Both the position numbers and the translations under genes were made by a program. A DNA stretch of 64,000 bases, from NCBI GenBank assembly GCA_003344405.1, contig NOWV01000002.1:1240001-1304000 (forward strand), given 5' to 3'. The notes beneath the pieces are model-generated. The model did no database searches, had not been told where the DNA came from, and saw nothing but the letters and a program-made list of their open reading frames with translations. Source of the DNA: Trichoplax sp. H2 (Eukaryota > Placozoa > Uniplacotomia > Trichoplacea). Shown in pieces: positions 15,901-30,013 of the stretch. The stretch's first letter is position 1. The number at the start of each line of letters is the position of its first letter.

Positions 15901-18900
15901 TATTGTACCCAAAAAGTAAGTCGAAGATGTTATTTAAAACAAAAGTGATACTTCACCTATATAGCCAGTAGTATAAACTTCAGCGTAGATAGAATGAAGA
16001 CAATTATAAATATGTTTCATTTCATTATCAAGATTGATTACGGGGCACGATGAAGATAAAGCAAAATTAAAATCATTAAGCGAAACGGTATCTAAATTGA
16101 AAGGTAAGATAACTTCAAATATCAATACTTTATAGTTATATAACAACCATGAGGTACATAGTGATATTGATCACTTGCTATGCGACTAAAATTATTTTCC
16201 TATTCCACAGAAACAAACGAAAAATTGACAGAAGAAAATGAAACTTTGACAACCGAAATAGATAAACTGAAATCAGAAGTAAAAACTACTACTACTGCTA
16301 AGAAAACTTCCAAGTCAGCTAAGGCTCAAGAAGAGATAGATGAAGGTTTATATAAAAATACGAGATCATTAGCCAAATAATGTATTAATTAAATATTCGC
16401 TGCCATCGATAAATGAAATCGTTTTTAAGTTTAATAAAATATATGCGGTAACCGTTTTCTTCGTTTAGATGCCTTGGAACAGTTATCCAAGAAGGAAATT
16501 ATTAGGAAATTTTCCCTATTAAGCAAGGTATAATTTGATTACGGTATTTATACTTATTTATTAAATTTATGTAGCATAAAACACGGTTAATTTATTTTCT
16601 GTCATAGAAATTTTCCATCTGACTGAATGGAAATTAACAAATATACAGTGCAATTAAAATAGAACAATACTGTATTCTAATGTCATTAACCATTTTTAGA
16701 AATTACATGTAGCCGATGATGATTTAAAAATGCTCGGTGGCATGACTATCGAAGACGAGAACAGCAATGATTGTAAATATTTGCTATAATTGCTATCTTA
16801 GATTAAAGTTTTATTTCTACTTATTCTGTTGGATATAATATTTCGTAGCTAAGAAATTATTTATCTTTATCTAATATTAGCTAAACCAACTCCATTGCAA
16901 GGATCACTGGCTGATCGTGTCAGACAACTTCAAGCTCGAGAAATTGAATTGTTAGACGATCGCAAAAAATTAAGAGCGGTAGTCAAAAAGCTGAAGGAGG
17001 ACAGAACTCATTACAGAAATTTAAGCGACACACTACAGTAAGCTAGCATAAGTCCACAGAAGCTTAATAATAAAAACATATACATAAATGGAATTAGTAG
17101 CAAACTGAGGTATATCGAAACTTAACATCATGATTCACGAGTGTGAAATATCGGAGAATGAAAGATAATTAGACATTTTAACATACTTCCTTGGTTGCAA
17201 GGCAATATATAAAATGTCAATCAGTTAGTTAGATTAGTATATAAGCATGTAGGAAGTACCATACGACTGAAAATTAATGATTCTAATGAAATTTCGTCAT
17301 TATATACCTTAATGTATAAAGCTATCGAATATGGCGTTTTATTAGTAATAGCAATATACTTTCGATTATAGGATATAAGAGTATCCTTTAAATTTTCTTT
17401 TTCGTTTACTTATCCAATCATGCATTCTTGTTGCTACATACAGACTTAAGTATGTTACTATTATCGTTGGAATTTGAACATGAAATTATTCTTAATCTGG
17501 ATGTTAACTATTGCAGGAAAAAATTAGATGATGGCGGTAGTAAGGGCAGCTTAAAATCAGTAGGAAATCGTCAGCAGAGTGAAAGCTCTGAAAGGTAGCA
17601 CGAAAATATAACCGAAACATTAAAAATATAGTAGTTATTCCTTCTAATGTATTCGTACGTTTCAAGGAATAAGGGGAACGATACTAATGAAGATGATAAA
17701 GCGACTAAAAGAAAAGAGGCTACGAGTTTAGCTAAGCAACTAAGCAATGTACGTCGGTTTTTATGATATTTCTTGTTTAATACTCATCAGAGTAAATTAA
17801 TTACTATTAGCTATCAAGAACTCAGATCTACTAGTATTTATTCGATATTAACGTAAAAATTTTCTGCTAATTCGATATTGATCCTATGAACAGATCCGAG
17901 AGCAAGATGCTAAGTTAGACCCAGAAGAGGTTAGCCTGAATTTGAGACAATTATAGTATATCCAAGTTTGAGTGTATTAGATTACGAATAATTAATTATA
18001 CGGAAAGTTAATAAATACCGTAATCATTAAATAAATATTTACCTTAATAAAATTCATGTAACTTAGAGATGGTTAAAATTATGTGGATATTTCCATAATT
18101 GAAAGCACTATTTTCTTATATTAATTAATTAATTTTGGACGAAGTGGTGCATCTTAATTCAATCAGCAATAAGGGGACATATGAATCGCAAGCAGTTTCT
18201 GGATGATCCTAATGCTTATATTAGGAAATCAGTTCCATCCGATGATGAGGTTACAACCTATAGTACCAAGTCAAAATTTAAACTAGGAAGATCGTCTAGC
18301 ACAAGCAGTCAGGATGGAGGTTCATTTCGAAAGCAGTCCCTTTTTAGGTATCTTATAAAATTAGAAATATATTTCATAGTATTACCTGCGCGCTCTAAAA
18401 TCAACGATATCTCTATATCGTACAAAAGATTGCTAGTACCAAAGCAAAAATCAATAAATCAATTTTATCAGTATATTAAAATGCGCTCGCTTTCTGCTTG
18501 TTGGTAATTTTTATCGTAGATCATCCCGTTATCAGCTTCGAGTAATATTAAGATAACCGTGTCAGTTTAATTTTAACGTAAATCATGGCATAAGTAGCAT
18601 TCTTTCACTGAAATACGATGGAAAGTGAACAAGAGGATAGCTTTAAATAACGTTTAATTTCTGTGATTAATATATATTCAGTCATAATTATTGTCTCATA
18701 GATAATGTCAGTTAAAGTTAATTATATTTTATAATTACTTGAGCTTTCAATAATGTTACGATTATCTGTAGTGGAGTTATTTATCAGATTTTATAATAAA
18801 TCTATGATATAATTTGGATAATCGTGTAGTAGCTCAAGAGATCAGCAAGAACGATACAAACGCTCCTCAAAGCAAGACATAGATTCTGATGAAAATGCTG

Positions 18901-20115
18901 GCAGTGCATGGAGAAGTCGATCAAGTATTTACTTATTCATATTGACAGTTTTAAAAATAGACAGTAGCGGATAAGCTTTATTTTCAAATTAAGTCATTTA
19001 GTCTCTAGATGCTGATCGCATCACGTCCATAATATTGGGATGAGAAACTGTCGTTTAGTAACTCTAAATCTAATTTATAAATGAAGTTTATATTTCAAGT
19101 GTAAATCTAACATAAACCAAACATATCTTGTATACTAGTGGATCATGACAACAGAAAAACATCAAGGTACGCAAATGATAAGTCTGACGATGAGGATGAT
19201 AATGATTACAGCTATCGCTCTCGTTCAAGTGCAACTTCGAGAGGTAAGAAAATATCTACAAAATATTAGCTTACAATAAAGCGGAGAACATGAATAGTTT
19301 ATTTGATAGACATCAGTAACTATTTTCGAACAAAAATAAATAAATTAATGTTTATGAAGCAGCTTTATGACAAGAATAAAGCACTCATTAAATTTCGATA
19401 AACATAGAAAAGCTCTATTAATATTTATTGATCAATAGCATGAGTATCTGTTATTTTCACGTTTACTCAGGTAAAAGAAATTCCAGAGTAGATCAAAATT
19501 CCGAAGATTCTGAATCTTCAGATGATGCTGTACAAACTTCGAAAGGAAGAAATACTTCTTGTTAGTATAGTTAATTTTAGGCTTACATAATGTTATATTT
19601 AATTTTCGAAAAAATCCCTCACTAGATGAATTAGAACTAAATGAATCAAAACAGCCGCATACAAATTTTATGACATAAATACGAACTAAGATATTGATAA
19701 ATATAATCTATCATTTCATTATTATTTAGCATCTTACAAAGATCAGAAAAAGCCTAAAGCCACATGGGGCTCAAGCCGACTATCTTCAGATGATGATGAT
19801 AGACATGTAAGAATTTTAGATTCGTCGCATTAAAAATATAACTAGTATTGCTCTGCGAACGTAATATCACAACTTTTTTTTACAGTATTAGTATTGAGAT
19901 ACTAATAGCACTGGTATTATTCCATTATCAATTAGCATTCTAGCAAGCAAGGGAAAAAGGGAAAGAAAGGAGCAATGAAACATAGTTTGAGTGGACGCTA
20001 TGATGTTAGTGCATGGGCTGTCGATGGTGATGACCTCTATGGTAATAATAATAATAATCGATATGGACATTCGAAAAGAAACGACAGATTGTCGAAAGGG
20101 GATGAATTATGGTAG
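12960..20115 (+). CDS. Large coiled-coil protein (28 small exons), family not recognised
   Basis: Exons with GT-AG borders and mostly matching phase: 12960-13017, 13127-13183, 13305-13409, 13514-13605, 13699-13761, 13859-13900, 13959-14019, 14081-14158, 14237-14311, 14689-14736, 15371-15423, 15527-15599, 15734-15816, 15868-15915, 16033-16103, 16211-16345, 16469-16527, 16700-16772, 16881-17037, 17517-17594, 17667-17748, 17894-17929, about 18174-18347, 18833-18924, 19139-19243, 19471-19560, 19730-19806, 19948-20115. About 775 aa. A basic, Ser-rich N-terminus is followed by coiled coils over exons 7-16 (for example LRKEIDNQRAAIRKLELE) and again in exon 19 (RVRQLQAREIELLDDRKKL). The C-terminal quarter is Ser/Asp/Arg-rich and disordered and ends KGDELW. 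Two junctions are uncertain: exon 6/7 is out of phase by my reading, and exon 22/23 needs another donor or acceptor. A centrosomal or ciliary scaffold is plausible from architecture only. Confidence 0.75.
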
Positions 20116-23100
20116 CATTGTCCAAAAGGAACTTGAATTGATTTTATGGTACACCTGATGGGGAACTTGCATTTTTTAAGCTTATTATAGTACAGGGTAA
20201 ATTTATCAGATTAATCTGTATGCATTTTACGATCTTCTATTAGCTATGATATATCGTTCTTTGAATTAGAAGACCGTAATAGTGAATCAATCGCTTATAT
20301 TCTCTCCAAGACGATTAATTTTGATAGTTTATTATGTAGGTAATATATAAATGCATACATATAACGTTAAATCTCTATACTTTTAATGTCTTCTATTTAA
20401 AGTATGAATAATTAAGTCACATGCTGTATCCTTGCCTTTATTTACTAATACAATTCTTCATCTGTTACTATGTACAAAGCAGTATAATAGTAAATCAATT
20501 TGTATATTTATTAATTTTGAATTGGATTGCCTTGAATACAATCTGAATAAAACTTGATAATTAAGTTTCTTAAAATTAACCATAGCGTATTATATTGCTT
20601 GATACGAAAGATATAAGTGACTATATATATATATATATATATATATCACTCCAATTAATTACTACACGACTATTATACGAGTTTCGCCTATAATGGTTCA
20701 CTTAAAAGAGAGTTAAAACAGAATAACATAAGCTAATATGACTTACCTTTGTGCTATAAGCAGACTATTGGAAGGATACTAGATAAATTAATGTTACTAT
20801 ATTTAACGAGCACGTATTACTGCATAAATCAAATGAATAAAAAATTTAGCTTATCAAAACATTTTCTGTTTTGTGGGTGTATCAGTGGACGACTGATCTA
20901 TGATGTAAAAAATTTTACCAAGAGAGGTTAAAGTATATTAAGAATGCGATATATTATTTATTATTTATAATAAGTGGGTTCTTGTACAGTCTATAGTAAC
21001 TAATTCAGGAACTGAATGATCGTAATATAAATAGTCTGGACTACAATTAATTTATGCGTACAATCAAGTAAGAGTTAAAGAACTACAGTACTTGTTTAAA
21101 CACTTATAACAAAATATTTATGCATTGGATGGCTGTAAGAGATTTTAAGGCTCATCAATACAATTGTTTACGATCCGTACAAAATACAATATTTATGTGC
21201 GATATTAAATCCTGAATAATGGATGAGGTTGTTGACGATAAATTATCCATCCTTCCTTAAATTATTTAATTCATATTTATTCACAGTTTATTATCCTAAA
21301 TTCATACCTACAATTCTCAAAACAGCGAATTAAAGGCTGTTAGAAAAGCCTTTGACCAAATAGGCATTTAGCATTACCTACTGCGATTTGAAGCGCCGTA
21401 AGTAGCTAAATTATAATTTAATGCTTTTAAGCGCCAATATAGAGTAGAAAATATACATAAAAATTTAAACTACCAATAATATTAGCAATTTTGGGGGGTT
21501 TAGAATAAATAACCTGGACGTTAACAATGGTTACTAATTTAGCAATCTCTTTTATTAGCTTGTAATACGTATTCATAATGACCATCTCTTAAATTAATTA
21601 TCATAACTATATTAATTCAGTTTTTGGTTTATTGGTTGCCTTGAATACGGATTCCCAATTGAATCCTATTGAATAGATTATTTTGTCCTGCAAGCGCTTG
21701 ATAATTCAAGTTAGCTACTAGATAATGTTTATTTTATATCCAATAGTATTGCCATGAATAATAGCGAGCTAATTTGAAGATTTTTATCAGTCTTTTAGAA
21801 AATCTATAATTAGGAATAAATTAGTTTTTACCGCAATTTTTATCGGTGAAAAATTATAGAATTGTTTTGGAAACCATTTTCAGTCACTTATTTAATATTA
21901 ATTAACTTGGTACATGGAAGGTGTAAATCGTTTAATTAATTGTTATTATCATTATAAATTCTAACAAATACGAAGGTGTTACTCCTATTAGTGTAATATA
22001 CTGGACTAGACTTTTGCTCAATAAATAAACACTGTCGATAAAGTTCATAAATAGTATTTATTCTCCTAAGTTACGAAATTAATTAGGACAATAAATTTAG
22101 CCATATACAGGAATATAGCGCTTGAATTCAATTCGAAATATATATAATAGAGCACAGTAATAAATGTATCAAGTTATGTGTAGTGTAATGATGTTCTGGA
22201 ACTGTTCTGTGTTAACAGAAAGTATCATACTACCATCAAAAAGTAGAGCGGCTGTATATACAACGACATTACTAGGGATAGTTTAGACCAAGATATACCA
22301 AATTGGTTTCTAAATTCAACTTTATGCCTTCTTAATATCAAATTTTATCTATCCAGTCCAAGTGAGATTTTGCTTTGCTTAATTTTTATCTTATTCAAAT
22401 TGTATCAATGCTAAAATAATTTACTATATACTATTAAGTATAAATCTTAAAATATAGGTTACTCTTGCCGTAAGATTACCCTTTAAGTTTGTTGCATTTA
22501 CTTAGACTAGTTAATTCTTGTGCAATTAGTAGTGACGGCACTATAAACGTTGGGATCAGCTTTCAATTTACAAAGATTTTTGCGAAAGCGTCTGCAGTAA
22601 AATAAGGTCGCTACTCGAATTGAATATATTTGCTGATTTCAGTAAGTAGATATGTTTACACCCATGTAAGTATTTGATTAGAAAAAATAATTTTTTGAAA
22701 TAATTCATTTCGTCTTTATAAATTTTAATCAATACGATAAGTAAAATAGTATGTTGCTATGAGTCATTTCTAAATTATTAATTAGCAAAGCAAATGAACG
22801 AAGGAGTCATTCATCCAAACTATGCAATCCTTCCTCCAAAATAGCTTCTTAGTTACATTATAATGATGAATACATGATGTATAAAAGAAATCAATATTGT
22901 ACAAGAAGTCATAAGCGATAATTTCGGTTTATTCCTACTCACATACTAAATTTGAACAGATTTAAACATAGTTAACATTATTAAAAGATGCCCAACAAAA
23001 ATAAAAGGTAATACATTGATGTCATAAATTTTGATGGAATGACAGGCAATCATTAAATTTTACAAATGACATTTCTCATAACTTAACAAAATGTGCCTAC

Positions 23101-23536
23101 TCGGATTATTTTGATGCACTAGCAATTCTATTGAATACAAGAAAGCTTAATTCTAACTTAATCCCTTTTTTAGACAGTTTAGTTGATGTTGTTAAATGTC
23201 TAGCACTCCAATCAGCACGTTACATAAGTTCCTACAGATCAGTATATCAGATTTAACAAATGTAGGCTATTCATAAAACGTTAATACTAAATTATTAGAA
23301 ACGCATTGACGATACAAGTTAATCGGTGAATCAATTTGATTTGCGAAATTAAAAATGTTAGGAAATTTCAATTCAATGATAGTAAATTTCTGACTTGTAC
23401 GCCACTAACCCTCATTTGATCTAATTGAAAATAACAAAAGTAGACGAAAACATATTATCCTATAAATATTATTATGTAATTTTCTAAAAGGTTTAAATTA
23501 GATAGAAAAATAAAACATAAATATCATATTAATAAT
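20116..23536. other. 3.4-kb intergenic region, no gene seen
   Basis: Very AT-rich. It includes a simple (AT)n run at about 20622-20646. A 60-codon frame at 20749-20931 has no recognisable feature. The right part is the 3' flank of the minus-strand GPCR. Confidence 0.5.
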
Positions 23537-24646
23537 TTAAGCAATAATACTATTTTGTGATTTCGAAATGGTTGTAGTTTCGGAATGCGATAAACCTTTA
23601 CTATGGCAACAGCCAAGTTTTCTATAAAATCGACGAAATAATCGTGAGGATAGTAAGGAATAAATGATAGGATTAAACGCTGCGTTGGCGAATACCAAAA
23701 AGAAACAAATTGGAATAATACCGTGATGAATTCGCATATTTGAATCTTGTATTAATATTACAATAACAGTAAATGGAAGAAAAGCAATAAAACTAGTCAT
23801 CGTAATGAGGACTACTAATAATAAAATGCGTTTCTCGCCTGATGAACCAGATTCTACCGGTCTAACAGCCATCCTTGTTTTACGTATATGGTGTGCAATA
23901 GCTAGGTATAAAGCGATCATGATTAAATATGACAAGCACATGATAGCAATCGTTATAAATACCATAGATTTCAATAATATATCATGAAAACTACCAACGT
24001 AACATAAATTTACAAAAATATTATAACTGTCACTACCATCGTAGTCGATAAAAAATCTTGATCTAATAGTAATTATGAGTGAAATGGATATACCAATGAG
24101 CCAACATAGAACAACGATTATTTTACTACGATTAAGATCGATTTTGTATCTGCTATTAATGAATACGAAAGTAATATAACGATCAATAGCAATAAATAAT
24201 GTTATAATGTGCGACATGGTTATACTGACGGCTAATAGCATTCTAGCGATAGAGCATGCTGGGCTGATTAACCATAAATTTGTTCGATTGGGCATACGAT
24301 TATTGCCCATGCTATAGAGTTTAGGCTTATTAGTAGCATAATATGCGTCACTTGCTACAACCAGTAATAAGTACAGTGAGCCACATAGATCGGCGACGGC
24401 TAAATTTTTAATTAAAAAAATGGAGACACGATTTAATTTAATGGTTGTTTTCTTAACAGTTCGAGGTTGATGAGTATTACTGGCAGGAGCTTGAGTGGTA
24501 TATGGGCCAACTCTAACTGATATTTTTCTTAATTTTGCTCTTTGAAGTATGACATATAAGTTGGATAGGATACCAATACATGATAGACACCAAGCGACGC
24601 TTTTAGCGGTAGTATTATCCTCAAGTAAAGAGTAAGTCTCAACCAT
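23537..24646 (-). CDS. Class A (rhodopsin-like) GPCR, intronless, LGR-like transmembrane core
   Basis: A single-exon frame of 369 aa with all seven membrane segments and no signal peptide. An N-glycosylation site (NTT, 11-13) lies in the short N-terminus. TM1 has GILSN (25-29). TM2 has NLAVAD with D86, followed by SLYLLLVVASD, which recalls the LGR/glycoprotein-hormone-receptor signature. The conserved TM3 Cys is C131 and the DRY motif is at 155-157. TM4 has W182, and TM6 has FLPF with P291 instead of CWxP. TM7 has NPIIY at 325-329, followed by a Cys pair that may be palmitoylated and a Ser/Thr-rich tail. It is a plasma-membrane receptor with unknown ligand. There is no leucine-rich ectodomain upstream. 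It pairs with a similar gene at 36178-37284 on the same strand. Confidence 0.93.
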   Translation of the reverse strand: MVETYSLLEDNTTAKSVAWCLSCIGILSNLYVILQRAKLRKISVRVGPYTTQAPASNTHQPRTVKKTTIKLNRVSIFLIKNLAVADLCGSLYLLLVVASDAYYATNKPKLYSMGNNRMPNRTNLWLISPACSIARMLLAVSITMSHIITLFIAIDRYITFVFINSRYKIDLNRSKIIVVLCWLIGISISLIITIRSRFFIDYDGSDSYNIFVNLCYVGSFHDILLKSMVFITIAIMCLSYLIMIALYLAIAHHIRKTRMAVRPVESGSSGEKRILLLVVLITMTSFIAFLPFTVIVILIQDSNMRIHHGIIPICFFLVFANAAFNPIIYSLLSSRLFRRFYRKLGCCHSKGLSHSETTTISKSQNSIIA

Positions 24647-27600
24647 GACGAAAGTAACTTGTTACCTTCAACTTGAAGAACTTTAATGGTCGTCGAATAA
24701 TTTTATAGGTAAACAAAATTGAACATTAGCCTCGATAGAATAAGTAGCCAGAAAACTTGATAGAGTACAGATCGTTCGACTGCCACAATGTTGGTTAATG
24801 CATTAGCTTAAATAGTATAGGATTAATATATCCAAAATGGTTTCTTTTGGAGCCAATATCAGTTGATTGCGACTACTACACAATACTCTAGACTACTACT
24901 ATCTAGGGTATCAAAAATTTTATTTAAGCAAAATGAAGTGGATATGATCAAGAAATCACATTATAATGTGGCCAAGCTGAATCAAAATAAAAATGCATAT
25001 AATACCAAGATGTGTCTTATGTAGTGATACTACGGTTTCCTTTTTTTCACCTTTAACTTGTAATCGTTGATGTTCTCCTCGTTGTAAATAATTAGTTTTC
25101 TTAGTGTAAACATTAAAGTTACAGCTACTGCTTTTTAAATAACTATCAAAATTGAATCAATAACGATGTTTCAAGTATGATGTGTAGTATTTACTTTACA
25201 TTCATAAAATTGATGATAGCTTGATTGATACCAACTCAACTAAATAGAAATGTTGAGATAATAAAAAATCGACTATAAATTATTGGCTAGGGATGAATTA
25301 CATCTTCATCAACTGGCAACCATTGGACAATAGCTGAAATTTTGGATATCAGTTGTTGTTGTTATCAATTTTAAATCAGACAAAGCCATTGTCTCGTTAT
25401 AAAATCCCGAATACACTGATATAATCAGCCGATAGTATAGTAGTAGTAATAGCCAATGTATTATTATCGTAATTTGCTGTTAGCTTAATAGCAGATTTGA
25501 CCATCAAATTTCATGAAAGAGGACGTTTTATGATGATATTAAAGGTATATGCAGGTGATATTTTAATTGAATATGAATAATGATTGTGATAGATACAGTA
25601 TTGAGTAAAAAATTGTAATTGTCGAATGGGCTAATCAAGTTATGTAATCAACTGAGTGGTATAAAATTACTCTACCAGAAATGTTTCTATCTAAACATTG
25701 CCTAGATACCGTAGCAACGTATCACGTAGACGATAGTTGAGTAAATCGTTGTTTAATCTTCACTATAATTATATACTATGAAGAAGCGAACTGAGTTTGT
25801 ACATCACACCAAGATTGAATTAAGAAAATTATCAATTATAGATTGATTTGATAATGCAAGATAAATATCGCTGAATAAATGTCATTAATTAAAACCGTTA
25901 TTCTAGACGGATTTATCAGTAGAAGAAGATGGAATACTAATACTAGCTTTTAATTCTTTTAGCCATTTAATCGAATACGTAACAAAATGAAATAGAAGAC
26001 ACTGATCGGTCTCCGTGATAAAGAGGAAAACTTGCCGCAGTTGTCAAACCTTGGCAAGGAATTGATAATTAAGACAGCCGATAAGCAGATATTATCATTT
26101 TATTTTTATTTATTCTTTTCCATCAAAGTTATTGTACCGCGACGATCTAGCTTTGACCATTTATTGCTCCTTTGACTACATTTTCTAAGTGGTGTACACT
26201 ATTGTCTACTAAAGTAATAACAAGTACAGGTCTTCTTGGAGTAAATATAATTTTACAAAGCTTATTTTTGTTTTCATGTGTTGTATCTTCCTACTTTAGT
26301 GATGTATGAAGCGGTAACAATATATCCAATTTATCATTATTTATTTTAATGTATCATAATAGCTTTCAGTCTCTGGTTTAGTTTAAAAATTGAATAATTG
26401 TAACCGGAGGAAAAGGTGTTGTCAAATTTTTGACTAAGATAAAAGAATCGTCATGACCTTACATATTATATTGGATAAACTTTCTCGTAATTCTATTGAA
26501 GAATGATATTGTTTTAATATGTCTGTCTTGCATCCTTCAGATTATTGTCAAGTTTTAATGGCATAATTTATCCATGCGCTATTTTTCGATTTTCGTTATA
26601 AAAATGATCGAAATATTAAGCAATTATAACATCGATGAATTCAACTGTAGATTGCGAAAGGAAGTATTGGAAAGTGATCTTATATTGATTACAGTTGGAT
26701 TCAATTTTTGAATGCTGTAGGCTTAATGATTACGTAAGATTTTAAAAATTGGACTTACGTTTGTCAATTTTATCTGCTATTAACTTAAAATCTCTAGAAT
26801 GAATATCTGTGAGTGTTACAGTAAAATTGATTATGAGAGAAACAACAATGGCGGCCCAGTACTGTAAAACCAATCATGTCGAATCATTTAGTTTGACCGA
26901 CCATCAATCATAGCTAAAACAATTTTAACGTCATTTTAAGCCTTAAGCTGCGGTAACTCAATAGATACGTAAGTCAATAACAACAGAATGGATTACATTG
27001 TCATGACATAGCATACTCGTACATAATACTAAATAATGCATTTCAACATCACTTTCCTTGGAAAGGATTACACTGACTACCTAAAGATAGGTATCATTAT
27101 GCTGTACTTGCATGCATGGTCTTCTATCAAAAAGTCCCTTGTAGTCTACGGTAGTTTCTAAATGATTATACACTCCATGTACAGATGCCGAAAAGTATTA
27201 TTCTTTGAATCACGGTATTATGTACAACTAACAATAGTGCCATAATGACTATCATCGCTATGGAAAACATTTAACTCTCTGTAAATTCTAAAAGGATAAC
27301 TCTACATATAGTAGTTTGACATAATAGATTGTATTAGTCAAAGAGCTTTTCAATACCGCTAAATGGTATAAGTGATGAATTTTTTTAGACGAAAGCCTAT
27401 AGTTTATAGGTATTGGGCATTATTACTAAATTGTTTTTTTACATGGGTATTCAACTATTTTATGAATCAACCCTTTGATTCAAATTTTTTAACGCTGTCC
27501 CATCCCAGTAGGAGGGCACTTTATTTTTTTGTATACCGCACTTTATTGCTACTGTATACCAAGGATCAATATTCGTATAAATACTTACTCGCATATCCGT

Positions 27601-28889
27601 ACCGTCTATGCTCTTATTCTGAATTCATTTGTTCAATAAAATGACTCAATGCATTCAGACTACAAAATTTGCTATTATATATTATTATAATTACTTTCAA
27701 TTTTATTTTTGTAATTTGATATTGATTAGTTCGTTATGATAATAATATTTAAATTGCAAGATTACCACAATCAATTTTTACATACGTTTTACAATTATCA
27801 TCCGTCAATGAATATTTTCTGTCTGAATAACATTGACCTTGTAAAATGGGAATACCAATACATTAATAGCTATAGAAACATGCGTATAGTAAAATTAACT
27901 TGATTTTTATTTTTTTCTTCCGGTTAAATTAAAAATGTTAGTTGATAACGACATCATCGATCGTTAAGCCTATAATTTTCTACTTTAATATTTTTTGTGT
28001 TCACAATATCAATGAATAACATCGCATGATTAAAGTAGCCGTAAGCTATTATAATAAAATATCTATACCGTTACAAGCACAAGATGTCGACGGTGGCAAT
28101 ACGTAGATGCGCTATAATATTGAATTTTGCCGTATACAAAAAAATATTTTAATACCCTTATATGTCACAGTCATATCTCATTGCATACCGGCATTTGTAT
28201 TAAATCAATAATGGCATTGTAGGAAATGATATTGCATAACATAAGTAAAGTATTCTGTAGTTATCATTTAAGCTATCTACCCGAACTTATGAAGTATCCT
28301 GTAACAATTTGACAGTTATGTCATTGTACTATTAAATGCAGCATCTTGCAATAAGCTTCGTAAGTATTGGATAGGATAATGCGACAACTATATACAAGAA
28401 TTAGATGTAGTTTGATATACAATACCTTACCTTCTCGATACAGGCTATAATTACTTTTCTCATTATTGAAATCTTGAAGTATGAACTTACAGTTGATAAT
28501 AGCAGCAGCCAGTAGAGTATTTTGTCCGAAAAATAGATTCTTCAGATAAGTTTTCGATTAGTCTCGATATTGGACCTCATAAGGCTATAACCCTTTATCG
28601 CAAGTTCTACTGGTAAAATAGAACTCTCGACAATTGATCGATGTCTTAAATTGATAACTTAGACGACGATCCATCGATACGATAAATGCCATCGATTCTC
28701 AGGTAAGTAAAGTTAATATAACGCAAATACAGGATCTTAACGGAAACTCTCTGTTTAAGCCCCTTTAGGCAAACAACAAGAAGTGAATTCAATCTACAGG
28801 ACAGGATACACTGTCGATAAGGCAAGTTCAATGATGCCAATATCCAAGAGTCTTGTTTATTCAGGACCGTTTATGGAATAATATACCTT
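24647..28889. other. 4.2-kb intergenic region, no gene seen
   Basis: AT-rich DNA without supportable exons. A 90-codon frame at 27372-27644 is rich in Phe and Tyr as expected from T-rich DNA, and shows no motif. Confidence 0.5.
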
Positions 28890-29535
28890 TGTTAGTAACT
28901 ATATCTGTACAATAGCAAGATGATATGCTTTAGCATAAGAACCGATGTTATCAACCTCTCTTGCGCTTATAGGTCTCATCAACAAACATTACCATGGTCC
29001 TATCAAGAAATGATCTACCATATTATTCAATCTCAATAATGGTGAAGAGCGTAAAAAGAATAAAGTAGTCTCTATCATCGCCATCTATCACGTACAAATG
29101 ATAAATTGTATGATCCTGTGCGCCGCGAAATATAAAAGAGGATCGTGTTTTAGATCTGTTAAAAGAAAGCGATTATTGTATTTTCGGTAAAGTTTTCGCT
29201 TATTACAGATATTCAATGACATGACGGAACGTAGTTAGAATGGATGAACTTACAATATAAATGAAAGATGATAGATGAGTCATCTCATGTGATTGATCTG
29301 GCCTGGAAAGTGTAACAAAACCTGTTCTACTAACTGTAATCAGAGTATAGATCATTCAGATCAAGAATCTGAGATTTTGAGCTTTCCTTTGCTTTAGTCT
29401 ACTTTATTTGGAAGGCCAAGCCAAGCGCGATATCATACTGTACACATGTTATCGAGACATAAGAACTGTGACAACAAATCAGCTCTAGTACGAACATAAC
29501 TTTAATACCATATCCTAATGCACGTGAACATTTGN

Positions 29536-29555
29536 NNNNNNNNNNNNNNNNNNNG
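29536..29555. other. Assembly gap (20 N)
   Basis: A run of 20 undetermined bases, a conventional minimum-gap size. It interrupts the duplication described at 28890-30307. Confidence 0.99.
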
Positions 29556-29900
29556 TAACTATATCTGTACAATAGCAAGATGATATGCTTTAGCATAAGA
29601 ACCGATGTTATCAACCTCTCTTGCGCTTATAGGTCTCATCAACAAACATTACCATGGTCCTATCAAGAAATGATCTACCATATTATTCAATCTCAACAAT
29701 GGTGAAGAGCGTAAAAAGAATAAAGTAGTCTCTATCATCGCCATCTATCACGTACAAATGATAAATTGTATGATCCTGTGCGCCGCGAAATATAAAAGAG
29801 GATCGTGTTTTAGATCTGTTAAAAGAAAGCGATTATTGTATTTTCGGTAAAGTTTTCGCTTATTACAGATATTCAATGACATGACGGAACGTAGTTAGAA

Positions 29901-30013
29901 AATAGAATTCGTTTTTTTTCAAGTTATTCACGCACACACGTGTATCTCATGACATTGTAGTGGACGCGATGTGGGCCCGTATTTTCAGAATACGGAGAAT
30001 TGGTGAGTCAAAA
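29901..30013. mobile_element. 113-bp insertion present in only one copy of the duplication
   Basis: Comparing the two copies, the sequence jumps from GTTAGAA straight to TGGATGA in copy one. Copy two has 113 extra bases there, with a T-run, CACACACGTGTA and a hairpin CCGTATTTTCAGAATACGG. No clear target-site duplication or terminal inverted repeat was found. It could be a small non-autonomous insertion, or the other copy could carry a deletion. Confidence 0.45.

Noticed and set aside
20622-20646. (AT)n run
   Set aside because: A simple microsatellite, common in such AT-rich DNA.
28487-28550. Minus-strand peptide FGQNTLLAAAIINC resembling one ankyrin repeat with a donor after it
   Set aside because: The frame meets a stop a few codons upstream, no acceptor is convincing and no second repeat was found.
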